Source of the DNA: Fervidobacterium changbaicum
GTDB lineage: Bacteria > Thermotogota > Thermotogae > Thermotogales > Fervidobacteriaceae
Direction of reading: 5' to 3'
Assembly (NCBI RefSeq): GCF_004117075.1
Contig: NZ_CP026721.1
Span: 1,860,001 to 1,924,000 of the forward strand
Length of the DNA: 64,000 bases
Under the pieces are notes generated by a model. The model did no database searches. It was not told the origin of the DNA and saw only the letters and a list, made by a program, of their open reading frames with translations. The position numbers were made by a program, and so were the translations under genes. Below, piece by piece: positions 8,937 through 16,930 of this stretch. Numbering within the stretch: the stretch's first letter is position 1; the number at the start of each line of letters is the position of its first letter.

Positions 8937-10277
8937 ATGTCACAAGAGTGGCTACTTCCTGAGGAATTTACAGATAATGACTTTGAGGACTATGTTTCAG
9001 CATTATTACAAGTATCAGGAATGTTTGTAGAACGAAATGTTAAAATGGACAACACTCTCGAACTCGACGTAATAGTAACCGAGCTTTCTCAAAATGAGTC
9101 GCCAAGTACAACTATTGTCGAAGTTAAATCCGGCGACTGGGGCTTGGAAGATGTGTTCAAGCTCAAAGGCTGGATGGACTTTATCGGGGTAAATAAAGGG
9201 CTTTTTATCTACAGCACACGAAGAAAAAAGGAAATAAGCGAGGAAGTCAAAAGAAGATTTATGGAACTTGGGGTCCAACTGAGGTGTTTACCGCAAACTT
9301 TGAGTGAATTCGAAAAAGCTATCCAAATCCTATGTAATGAAGAACATGTTACTGTAGACGAAAAGGATGTCAAAATCTGGATGATTACACAACGAATTGA
9401 AAGAAAGTTGATGAACTTCTTAAGTTCCTTAAGAAAACATCCAGGAAAGAAATCCTCTCTACTCGAAAACTTTAAGGCAATATCTTCCAATACTAATGAG
9501 CATGCTGAACTTCTACATGAATACTATCGTATGATAAAGGACAAAGTGTTTTTCCTAAACGAGAATTTTGAAAAGCTGAAGGAACTTTACAGGGAATGTC
9601 AGAAAGGGAAGTATAGAGTTTCTGAACAGTGCGTAAGCGATCATTCAAAAAATCAAAGTGAAAAGACAGGAGGGATTCCAGAGGAGCTTTTTGAACGCAC
9701 TTTTTACGATTGCGAATTCAATATACTTCAGATTTCCACGTATATAGAACATATGGTAAGGTTATCTATACTGAAGACTGCTGTCGGGCTAATGTTATGT
9801 AAAAACTGGAAAGACTCATATGAGGATGATGAATCGATACCAAAATCATTCTACGGTGGCTTGTGTACGCTTGAGAACGAAAGTTATTCTTTCCTCTATC
9901 CTGTTTTTTGGCAATGGTTCTTGCTAGTTTTTGGTGGTTTTATCTTGCGAGACCGTGAGAATGAGGAGTTTGAGATATTATCCAGAAAAACAAAGGTGCC
10001 AGTTGAGGGGATACGAAAAGCTTTAGAAGTGTACGACAGGTTTTTTCCAAAGTTTTACGGTTCAGAACCAAAACCGTGGTTTGTGGACTTGTCAAATGAA
10101 CTAAAATTGGTCTCTTTGTTTTCATGTGTGTTTCAAGGTGTTGGAGTTTATTATCGAACTCTTTTGTATGGAAAGCCTGGTGATGTTAAGAGTCTTGGGA
10201 TTTCTGATCGGCGCACGTTGGACTACTTAGAGAAGTGTTATCATCTTGCTGAGACTGTATTTAACTCAAAAGATTGA
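8937..10277 (+). CDS. PD-(D/E)XK nuclease-like protein
   Basis: A 446-residue protein whose first 90 residues have a restriction-endonuclease-like fold pattern: a helix with Glu17, then Asp44 (LELDVIV) and the pair Glu62-x-Lys64 (TTIVEVKSG), spaced as in Mrr/VRR-type PD-(D/E)XK nucleases. The rest is mainly helical (for example IERKLMNFLSSLRKH) and was not recognised. AAAGGAAGTGATATAG gives a good ribosome site for ATG 8937. It is a single-gene unit in the island; no methylase or helicase is adjacent, so it is not an ordinary restriction system. Whether it cuts DNA or RNA is unknown. Confidence 0.65.
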   Translation: MSQEWLLPEEFTDNDFEDYVSALLQVSGMFVERNVKMDNTLELDVIVTELSQNESPSTTIVEVKSGDWGLEDVFKLKGWMDFIGVNKGLFIYSTRRKKEISEEVKRRFMELGVQLRCLPQTLSEFEKAIQILCNEEHVTVDEKDVKIWMITQRIERKLMNFLSSLRKHPGKKSSLLENFKAISSNTNEHAELLHEYYRMIKDKVFFLNENFEKLKELYRECQKGKYRVSEQCVSDHSKNQSEKTGGIPEELFERTFYDCEFNILQISTYIEHMVRLSILKTAVGLMLCKNWKDSYEDDESIPKSFYGGLCTLENESYSFLYPVFWQWFLLVFGGFILRDRENEEFEILSRKTKVPVEGIRKALEVYDRFFPKFYGSEPKPWFVDLSNELKLVSLFSCVFQGVGVYYRTLLYGKPGDVKSLGISDRRTLDYLEKCYHLAETVFNSKD

Positions 10278-10734
10278 ATCATGCACTAACGAGATACAGC
10301 TCTAGAAAGAACCATCTTTTGTTTCTTTCCACCAAAAAGTCACCTGGAAGTCAAGATTGGTAGGACGGAGCGTGGACAAGCTAATCAGTGATTAAGGCTT
10401 ATATGTTAACTAAGTGAGTTAAAATGGAAACTGAAAAAGTTTTCCTCGTAAATGCCGTTGTTTATGTTTTGTACGCAAGCAAATCCTACCTTGATTCGTC
10501 CAAGAAGATAGAATCCCAGATAGCTATGATACTTAAGTCGTTCAGTGTAAACGTCTTCTCCTTCATCTAATTTGCCTTTTTTCGAAATGTACGATACATT
10601 GTACAAACCGAACCTGTTTGTCCGATTGGAAGCGAAGTTTATTTTATTTTTTCCTACCTGGTAGCATACTTTTTTGCACACTGCTCTCAGCTTTGGTTAA
10701 CTGTTCCCGCTTCTTTCAGGCAGGTGTGATGAGG
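10278..10734. other. Intergenic stretch with a possible gene fragment
   Basis: A leftward frame (10681 to 10406, 91 codons) reads like beta-strands (LGFYLLGRIKVGFACVQ) but has only a GTG start with no ribosome site, so it may be a C-terminal relic of a lost gene. Nothing else was recognised. Confidence 0.3.
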
Positions 10735-11832
10735 TTAAACGGGAGCAATCTCGGGATATACGTACCATTTTCCATCTATCTTTTTGCGAATTAGTTTTCT
10801 GGTGTTGAGCAAGTAGTTTACTTCGGACGGTTTTTTTCCGATTTGTTTTGCGAATTCGCTTAGTGGAATGAGTTTGGCGCTCAAATATTTTGTGAGCAAG
10901 ATATCGTACGAATCCATCAAGCCGTATGCGATTGCTTTTGTAAGATGCCCGGTACGTTGTGCTTTGTATACGATTTCAAGTATCTTCAGTTCCGGTGGAC
11001 CAAATTCCAAATTCGGTGTTAGTATGAGTGTAGCTATTTCAATTCCTTTTAGGTATGTTTCTTTGTCCTTCCCTTGGGATGGGATGATTGCGTTTAGGTA
11101 GGATGCAAGCATTAGTAGAATGTTCAGAATGATTCGACTGACTCGACCATTCCCATATTCAAAAGGTAGGATACTCATGAACAATGCGTGGGAATGTTCC
11201 GCAGCGTTAAACATGACCTCGTCAGTTAATCTTCTTTTTTTCAGCAAGAACAATGTGTATTCGGCCCAGAGCTCCATGAGTTTTTCGATGTTGTCTTCGG
11301 GAGCATATTTTACGAGCAGAGGTGTAATACCAAGGTCTTTGCTGAGTACTTTCTTGTTGTTTGGTTTTCTGTACTCTCCGGCTCTGTTCTTTTCCGGAAT
11401 GCCGTAGAACAAGCTTGCGTGGATTATTTTTGGTAACAAATGAATTTGTTGGAGTATATTCATGTCTTCTTGCAATGCCAAGGCATACATTGAGGAAGCC
11501 ACTTCAAAATATCTGATTAGCTCAGCCCAGCTCGGCTTTATTCTGTCAAATGAATAGCTGAGAACTTTTGAGAGTTCTTTTTGACTGAGCCTCCCTTGCA
11601 AGAATTCTTCAATAACTTTATCAGAAAGCACGGCTCGTTGTTCAGCTATTTGTTTGATTTGTTCTATTTCCTCTCGTGGTACGATAACACCATCGAGTGC
11701 ACAAGAGTGCCAAGCTTCTTCCCAGAGCAATTGGTCGGTAATATCGTCTAATGGTAAGTCTCCGACAACGTCATCGAGCATAAATTCACGCCAGTTGGTT
11801 CTTGAAAGCAGGTTTCGAGGATTGTAGGACAT
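10735..11832 (-). CDS. Fic-fold protein with a degenerate active site, second copy
   Basis: A 365-residue paralogue of the protein at 6975-8141, matching from MSYNPRN to the C-terminal VYPEIAP. The loop reads ILPFEYGNGRVSR, with Leu222 in place of the catalytic His and Tyr in place of Asp/Glu, while GNGR is kept. LLWEEAWHSCALDGV is nearly identical in both copies. The C-terminal LIPLSEFAKQIGKKPSEVN resembles a helix-turn-helix. AAAGGAGATGAAATGGC precedes the ATG. Upstream on the same strand lies the TnpB element and, beyond it, the AAA/DUF4143 ATPase; without the insertion the two genes would be about 100 bases apart, so they were probably one operon. Both copies keep the fold without the catalytic base, which suggests a binding or regulatory role (inference). 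Confidence 0.85.
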   Translation of the reverse strand: MSYNPRNLLSRTNWREFMLDDVVGDLPLDDITDQLLWEEAWHSCALDGVIVPREEIEQIKQIAEQRAVLSDKVIEEFLQGRLSQKELSKVLSYSFDRIKPSWAELIRYFEVASSMYALALQEDMNILQQIHLLPKIIHASLFYGIPEKNRAGEYRKPNNKKVLSKDLGITPLLVKYAPEDNIEKLMELWAEYTLFLLKKRRLTDEVMFNAAEHSHALFMSILPFEYGNGRVSRIILNILLMLASYLNAIIPSQGKDKETYLKGIEIATLILTPNLEFGPPELKILEIVYKAQRTGHLTKAIAYGLMDSYDILLTKYLSAKLIPLSEFAKQIGKKPSEVNYLLNTRKLIRKKIDGKWYVYPEIAPV

Positions 11833-11873
11833 GCCATTTCATCTCCTTTCCAGAGAGTTAATTGACACTCCCA

Positions 11874-11942
11874 ATCCCCTAAAGGGGATCGGATTCTTAG
11901 TAGCTCAAGGCTACCTTCCATGGAGAAGTGCTTACTCCATGG
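11874..11942 (-). ncRNA. Probable omega RNA 3' region of the TnpB element
   Basis: Three hairpins in a row at the tnpB 3' end and right end: CCATGGAG/CTCCATGG (11918-11942), GTAGC/GCTAC (11900-11914) and ATCCCCT/AGGGGAT (11874-11889). TnpB guide RNAs are made from this position in studied elements. Only structure is seen; expression is inferred. Confidence 0.5.
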
Positions 11943-13095
11943 CTACAAAGGTGTGGCTTAAATCTCACACCTTTGACGGGTGCCAATCCCGCTACTACTT
12001 GGTTGCTGCCAAGATACCTTTTATATATGTTTACTGCTCCTACTCCATCCCTGTGATACTCAAACCCACATTTTGCACACTTGTACCTGCGACCTTCTGA
12101 GTGATTTTGTTGTCCACACACCGGACACATTCTGCTTGTATAACTTTCTGAAATTTGCTCAACTTTTATCCCGTGCACCTGCGCTTTGTACATTATTAGG
12201 TTTGTTATTCGTCTAAAGCACCACTGATGCACTTTTTGCATTGCGTTGTCGTTGCCTTCTACTCTTTCTCGAATGTTTGTGACATCCCCTATCACGATGG
12301 TGTCTATTGCTTTTTGATAACACATCCCCACAAATTGGCTCGTGATTTTGTGCAGTATATCGTTCAGCTGGTTGCTTAGTTTTCTCAACAGTTTGTTTTT
12401 TGCTCTTAGAACCTTTCTGTACCTTCTTGAGTCTTTTTTGCATTTACTGACTGCAGTTTTGCCAGTTCTTTGTTCCTTAATGCACCACCATGATATGAAA
12501 CGACTTCTTGACCATCAAAGAAGGCGATGGGACGGAGTATGCCCAAATCTACCGCTACAAGCTTTGTGTCTTTTTCTTTGCGCTCTTCAATCTTCACCTC
12601 TATTCCAAGGTGAAGATAGTATCTGCCTGCTTCATACACCAACTTAGCTTGTCTAATCTTTGCAGCAGATGGCAGACTTGTTTGAATCTCAAAAGGCTCT
12701 CTGTCTTTGCCTAAGGATAGCCTCAATCTACCATCGGGCAGAAGTTTGATTGCACTATCTTTCCAAATGAAGGGCATGAACTTTTTTGTTTTGTACGGTG
12801 GTTTTGCATCAGGATTGGACTTAAGGGCTTTAAAATAACCATCGAGGGCTTGGAAGTAGAGTTGGACAAACGCTTGCTTTGAGTGAGTGTGAATATTGAT
12901 GCTGGAAGCCCAACGAAGGATAAACTTTTGTGCGCTATTTTCAGAAAGCCAGAAGTCTTTCTTTTGTTTGATTTTCCTGACAAGAGAAAGAGTTTTGTTG
13001 TAGATTCTTGCTGCAGTTTGGTTAAGTTCGTTGCACATAGTATACAATTCAGCTGGAACAGGAACTTTGTAGGTTCGGATTATATATTTTGGCAT
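11897..13095 (-). pseudogene. tnpB: TnpB RNA-guided nuclease, single-base frameshift
   Basis: TnpB split into two frames. The first part (from ATG 13095, after AAGAAAGGAGGTGAG) has the wedge/recognition region and RuvC-I motif VAVDLG. The second part (to 11897) has QISESYTSRMCPVCG and RYKCAKCGFEYHRD, giving a zinc ribbon and RuvC-III. The frame breaks near 12445-12452, where one base is missing; restoring it gives SKCKKDSRRYRKVLRAKNKL, a continuous TnpB sequence. RuvC-II reads IVIGDV, with Gly where many TnpBs have Glu; the Glu of SESYTS may stand in, as in the lineage with a rearranged active site. Otherwise full length, so it was inactivated recently or carries a read error. Confidence 0.88.
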
Positions 13096-13212
13096 GTGCG
13101 CTGGCTCACCTCCTTTCTTAACAATTATACTAGATTTCTTGAACAAAACTTGCAAGCCCTTACTACTCCCCTAAAGGAGAGTAGCTTGCGGGCTTGTTAA
13201 TGTACTGTCAAT

Positions 13213-13236
13213 CTCAAAACAAGTGAAGGTTTTGAG
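13213..13236. other. Hairpin downstream of the ATPase gene
   Basis: CTCAAAAC and GTTTTGAG pair with an 8-base loop. It lies between the ATPase stop codon and the TnpB element. No clear T run follows, so terminator function is uncertain. Confidence 0.4.
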
Positions 13237-13281
13237 TACGTGGGATCAGTAGATTTTAAAAGCACTGGAAATTATACATTT

Positions 13282-14451
13282 TCACCACCCCATTCCGAGT
13301 GTCCACATGGGAATGGCATTTCTCACCGGCAGGTCTATATCGTCCCTTATCGCATAATGTGCCTGCTTTCTTTTCTTGTTAGCCCCTCCTATTTCTATGG
13401 TTATGTTGTTGTATACGTAGTCACCTTTTGTTTCATCTTTTTGAGCCAATAGTGTCCCTCTATCTTTTAGTGCAAAGACGACAAATGCTTCACGGAAGTT
13501 GCCGATTTCTCCATCCAATGCGCTGTAGATAACTGGGTCTGAGAAGAATATTTTCGCACCTTTTGAGTATGGGCTTTCGATGAGAGATTTTTGAACGATG
13601 GTTACGAGCCCGACTTGGCCCATGGCATTTAGAAGTTGATAGAGCTTTTCTTTGCTCAGTCTCCATTCTTTGCACATGCTTTCTACGTTTATTGTCGGTA
13701 TTTTCGAGTATGCCAAATAGCTAACGATGGCGTTCATGACTCCGAAATGGTTCTCACTTAGTGTACCAACGATGTGAGGGATATCGTAGTAGATGGATTT
13801 TTGGATGATGTTCATGATGCGGTCTTTGAAGTTTGGTTCAGTGTAGAATGGTCTTGTGCCGTGGTCTTTATAGGATTTGAAGTATTTCATCACGTCGACC
13901 TCTCGGAGTATTTTCATCGATATATCCGATAGTTCGCTACTGAACGGGTCGGTAATAACAGGCAGTATTTTTCCTGTCTCAAAGTGTATGAACTCTCGTA
14001 AAGACATGAGGGGAAGTGAGATGATAACGAATCTTCGCGAGAGTTCCGCGATGCTTTTGTGCAGCATTATCGAACTACTATCACTAATCCATATTTTTTT
14101 GTTCGGAAATGAATCGTAAAGACTTTTGAGTTGGATTCCCCAATCTTTTAGAAAATGTATTTCATCGATGATTATTCCATCGTAGGATGAAAGGATATGT
14201 TGGCTCAGCTCGTAGAACGGGACAACACCAACAAGCGGGTCGTCTGCGGATATGTAGAACATGTTTTCTTCCTGCGCGATTGAGAGCAGGAATGTCGTTT
14301 TTCCACTACCACGAGGTCCACATAATAATATTCCTCTGCTTACGAAGCGCTTTTTCAATTCCTCAAAGTACAATCTTCGCTTTGCTGGAAGAAAAGATAT
14401 AGACCTTTTCATTCTCAATTCAAGTAGTTCCAGCACATTCTCGATGTTCAT
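13282..14451 (-). CDS. AAA ATPase with DUF4143-type C terminus
   Basis: A 389-residue P-loop ATPase of the AAA_14/DUF4143 type. Walker A is GPRGSGKT at residues 45-52 and Walker B is DGIIIDEIHF (Asp96, Glu97), followed by KKIWISDSSS as sensor 1. The middle part (LSLREF-like LMSLREFIHFETG) and the winged-helix-like region (SKEKLYQLLNAMGQVGLVTIV) match the usual plan, ending in a nuclease-like DUF4143 fold with VVFALKDRG and NNITIEIGG. Members are common in thermophiles and archaea, mostly without known function. Upstream is an array of CGTTCT-N5-AGAACG palindromes, which may be bound by the winged helix for autoregulation (inference). A dead paralogue at 57120-58058 has a similar array. Confidence 0.85.
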   Translation of the reverse strand: MNIENVLELLELRMKRSISFLPAKRRLYFEELKKRFVSRGILLCGPRGSGKTTFLLSIAQEENMFYISADDPLVGVVPFYELSQHILSSYDGIIIDEIHFLKDWGIQLKSLYDSFPNKKIWISDSSSIMLHKSIAELSRRFVIISLPLMSLREFIHFETGKILPVITDPFSSELSDISMKILREVDVMKYFKSYKDHGTRPFYTEPNFKDRIMNIIQKSIYYDIPHIVGTLSENHFGVMNAIVSYLAYSKIPTINVESMCKEWRLSKEKLYQLLNAMGQVGLVTIVQKSLIESPYSKGAKIFFSDPVIYSALDGEIGNFREAFVVFALKDRGTLLAQKDETKGDYVYNNITIEIGGANKKRKQAHYAIRDDIDLPVRNAIPMWTLGMGW

Positions 14452-14503
14452 GACCTACACCTCCAAGTGTTGTGCAAGTTTCAGAACTATTATACATCAT
14501 TTT

Positions 14504-14605
14504 CGTTCTTTTTCAAAACGAAAAATGCAAAAAATTTAGAAACCGTTCTCTAACAGAACGATTTTGTTTGAAATTCGTTCTCTATGGAAACGAATCGGTA
14601 GAACG
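14504..14605. promoter_or_regulatory. Operator array of CGTTCT-N5-AGAACG palindromes
   Basis: Three 17-bp sites upstream of the ATPase: 14504-14520 (CGTTCT TTTTC AAAACG), 14544-14560 (CGTTCT CTAAC AGAACG) and 14576-14592 (CGTTCT CTATG GAAACG), plus a half site AGAACG at 14600. All have a 5-base centre. Starts are 40 and 32 bases apart, near four and three DNA turns. The same motif with 32/41/32 spacing lies upstream of the paralogue at 58083-58204. Confidence 0.8.
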
Positions 14606-14655
14606 ATTTGGAGCTTATGCTTACAAGATTAAGGATAGATAGTGTCTGAGCGTGT

Positions 14656-15299
14656 TCACTCTTCAGGTTCTTCTTCCAGCTCTTCTTCGTATCAGGATAC
14701 TGCTTTGGTGGCTTGCCGAAGATTTCAAGGATTGCAGGGGATTTCTTGTTCGGTTCTGGTTCGGTGATTTTCTTTAGTTCCACAATGAACTGCCACTCAT
14801 CGCCGTAGTCAAATAGGAATAGCATTTTTTGGCGGGGTCATGTGAAAACTTGGCAGACTTTGACTTTTTTTACACCTTTCTTTGTCGGTAGGTTCTTGAT
14901 TATACGCTCCACTAATTTGTACTTCTCGGGTGGCAGGTCTGAGAATAATTTTTTAAGGTCCACTATGCCTTCATCACCTTCCAAGTCTGTTTTGAGTTCG
15001 TATCGTACTTTTGAGTTGATCCAGTTTTTTGTGTTGTCAAAAAAGTCGAAGAGATGGTCGAAATCAAATTCGAAAGCGTCGATGATCGTTAATCCCGGTC
15101 GATAGGGTGTGGTTTTGCCCAGAACTGCGATGACTGGGTACGGTGGCTCATCAACTTCTTCCAAGAATGGCGCACGTATCCAAGATTTTGCGAGGGTGAC
15201 TCTGAAGATGTAGAGATTGTTGTTTAATTGAGAGCTGCTGAGAGTTTTTTCGTTTTTGCCTTTCGTGCGTTCAAACTTTCTTTTTTCTTGCTTGTACAC
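14656..15299 (-). pseudogene. Plasmid pRiA4b ORF-3-like protein, nonsense and frameshift
   Basis: The first part (15299 to 14841) has the family's start pattern (LYIFRVTLAKSWIRAPFLEE, FDHLFDFFD). It stops at TGA 14838-14840, but the same frame continues as PRQKMLFLFDYGDEWQFIVE, the hallmark FDFGDxW block. Further on, after GKPPKQYPD, one base is missing; restoring it gives YEEELEEEPEE and a stop at 14656, the acidic end usual for the family. So there are two lesions in one otherwise complete gene. The family's function is not established; members occur on plasmids and islands. In-frame TGA as selenocysteine is not supported. Confidence 0.8.
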
Positions 15300-15344
15300 T
15301 CATTATTTTAACAAATTTTGGCTTTAGAATTTTTGAATCAAAGC

Positions 15345-15373
15345 TGTTGAAAGCGGAAGATTTGTGGTATAAT
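15345..15373 (+). promoter_or_regulatory. Promoter of the hairpin RNA
   Basis: TGTTGA (15345-15350), 17-base spacer, TATAAT (15368-15373). The G-rich start of the hairpin at 15380 is 7 bases after the -10 box, the expected transcription start. Confidence 0.7.
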
Positions 15374-15379
15374 ATTTTT

Positions 15380-15458
15380 GGGACCACCCTTGACCTCTCG
15401 TTTGTTTGGATTATTTGAAAATCCTTTTGAATTGGGGCGTGGGTGGTCCCTTTGTTTT
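15380..15458 (+). ncRNA. Small hairpin RNA or fic leader with its own promoter
   Basis: GGGACCACCC (15380-15389) pairs perfectly with GGGTGGTCCC (15441-15450) and is followed by TTTGTTTTAT, so the transcript would begin and end in the same 10-bp stem with a terminator tail: a compact RNA of about 75 nucleotides. Inside the 51-base loop, GGATT and AATCC can pair. A decayed homologue lies upstream of the fic gene at 6975. This unit lies 420 bases upstream of the fic start at 15880. It could be a free small RNA or a transcription attenuator; no known family was recognised. Confidence 0.6.
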
Positions 15459-15879
15459 ATATTTAAAAACAGTCTTGAGACATCACTAAGTTAGATGGGA
15501 GACTGGAAAAGTGAGAAGAAATAGTCAAAGCTGTAGTTGTGTGTGGTGAGATTAAAGCGACAGATGAGGCCAAGAACTTTGCAAAAAAACACATAAATTG
15601 TAAGCGACAGAAAATAAAGTACATTTTTAAAGGCTCTTGCTAATCGTGAGTACGACTTTGTGATAAAATAAAGATAGCTGTGATTGAACAATGTTCTGTC
15701 TTTTCGTATTACACTAAAGTTATTAACAAATTTCACAGGTGTAACTACTTGTCCAGATGTCGCTTTTTAACTTCAAACAGGACAAAGGGATGCTGTTCGA
15801 AAATTATTTAGATAAAGAAACTTTGGTTCAGATGTATACAGCCTCTCGAAAAAAGTGGACAAAATACGGAGGTTACAAT

Positions 15880-16845
15880 ATGAATAACATGTTAACAAGG
15901 CTAGTAGAGTGCAGAAGAAGTGTTTTTAAACCTATCTTTGTTGAAATAACAAATAAAGAATGGTTATATAGGCTTAAGGAAGAAACAAGGAATTCCCTGA
16001 TGATTGAGGGCATTTTTGTGGATGAGGATGAATTAGACAGAGCTTTGAATACAAACTACAAGTCGGCAAGTGAAGTGGTGAATTATTTTAAAACGGCAAG
16101 ATTTTTCTACAATCTAGCTTTTGAGTATTCCAAGACGCAGGAAAAGTTGTTGACTGTTGCTTTAGTGAGAACATGCCATAGAATGTTGTTTGATGGTTTA
16201 ATCCAGAATGAGAGCCGACTTGGAAATTTTAGATATGGACCAATAAAGATAACTGGTGCGAAAATTAAACCGTCAGAATACGATATTGCAGACTGGGTTA
16301 AGTTGTGGATCAGATATGTAGAATATGCCTATCAAAAACACCCAGTTCACGAAGCCACCGCAAGAACTCATGTGTTGTTTGAAAGCATCCATCCTTTCGA
16401 GGATGGTAACGGCAGGATAGGTAGAATTTTGACAAATACTATTTTGATCTACTATGGATATTTGAATATAGTAGTTAAAGGTATGGATGACAGTGAGCGT
16501 ATGGAATATATTAAGGCGTTGGAAAGTGCGGAAAAAGGGATTAGAAAGTTGTTCCGAGAGTCAGCAAACGATCAAACGCCAGAGAAGATAGATGCAATGT
16601 TCTCAACGGAGGATACAAAACCACTTGCAAGAATGATAGCGTACAGTTTAATCGAGGCTTTTGATAGGGAAATTTGTTCTGCTAATAGGGATAAATTGGT
16701 TAAAGTCGACGAATTTGCAAATCAGATTGGAAAGAGTGCGGATGCAGTGAGAAAGATGATAGAACGTAAGCAATTAATTGCGATAAAGCCAGAGGGTAGG
16801 TGGTTGGTGTATCCACAACTTTTGAGTGATTGTACAATAGAATGA
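15880..16845 (+). CDS. Fic domain protein with a canonical active site
   Basis: A 321-residue Fic protein with the full motif IHPFEDGNGRIGR (catalytic His171 at 16390), expected to transfer AMP or a similar group to a target. An upstream helix carries SLMIEG, a good match to the (S/T)xxxE(G/N) inhibitory motif, so activity is probably self-restrained. The C terminus (KVDEFANQIGKSADAVRKMI) is a helix-turn-helix-like domain shared with the other two Fic proteins. The frame is open from 15757, but ATG 15880 follows a perfect CGGAGG site and gives the same N-terminal length before the inhibitory motif as the paralogues. Convergent with the sigma-like gene 85 bases away. The target is unknown. Confidence 0.88.
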   Translation: MNNMLTRLVECRRSVFKPIFVEITNKEWLYRLKEETRNSLMIEGIFVDEDELDRALNTNYKSASEVVNYFKTARFFYNLAFEYSKTQEKLLTVALVRTCHRMLFDGLIQNESRLGNFRYGPIKITGAKIKPSEYDIADWVKLWIRYVEYAYQKHPVHEATARTHVLFESIHPFEDGNGRIGRILTNTILIYYGYLNIVVKGMDDSERMEYIKALESAEKGIRKLFRESANDQTPEKIDAMFSTEDTKPLARMIAYSLIEAFDREICSANRDKLVKVDEFANQIGKSADAVRKMIERKQLIAIKPEGRWLVYPQLLSDCTIE

Positions 16846-16900
16846 TAAGTATTTAACCTTGTGGATTTTAAAAACACCGAAGATTGGAAAAACGAAAAAC

Positions 16901-16923
16901 GCCAGGCGCCTGCCTGGCTTTTT
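16901..16923. terminator. Bidirectional terminator between fic and the sigma-like gene
   Basis: GCCAGGC (16901-16907), loop GCCT, GCCTGGC (16912-16918), then T5; the left flank AACGAAAAAC gives a U-rich tail leftward. Third copy of this hairpin in the window. Confidence 0.85.
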
Positions 16924-16930
16924 CAGTCGT

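Larger units (their letters stand above)
11860..13210 (-). mobile_element. IS200/IS605-type element carrying tnpB only (IS1341 group)
   Basis: Boundaries are approximate. Subterminal hairpins typical of this class lie at both ends: ATCCCCTAAAGGGGAT at 11874-11889 and an imperfect CTACTC...GAGTAG hairpin near 13161-13186. The only gene is a tnpB; there is no tnpA, so it would move only with help in trans. There are no terminal inverted repeats or target duplication, as expected for the family. It lies about 25 bases upstream of the leftward fic start. Confidence 0.75.

Noticed and set aside
10406-10681. 91-codon leftward frame as a real gene
   Set aside because: GTG start without a ribosome site and no recognisable family; at best a C-terminal relic.
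14838-14840. In-frame TGA as a selenocysteine codon
   Set aside because: The family has no selenoproteins that I know of, no SECIS-like hairpin is evident, and a second lesion further on shows the gene is simply decaying.
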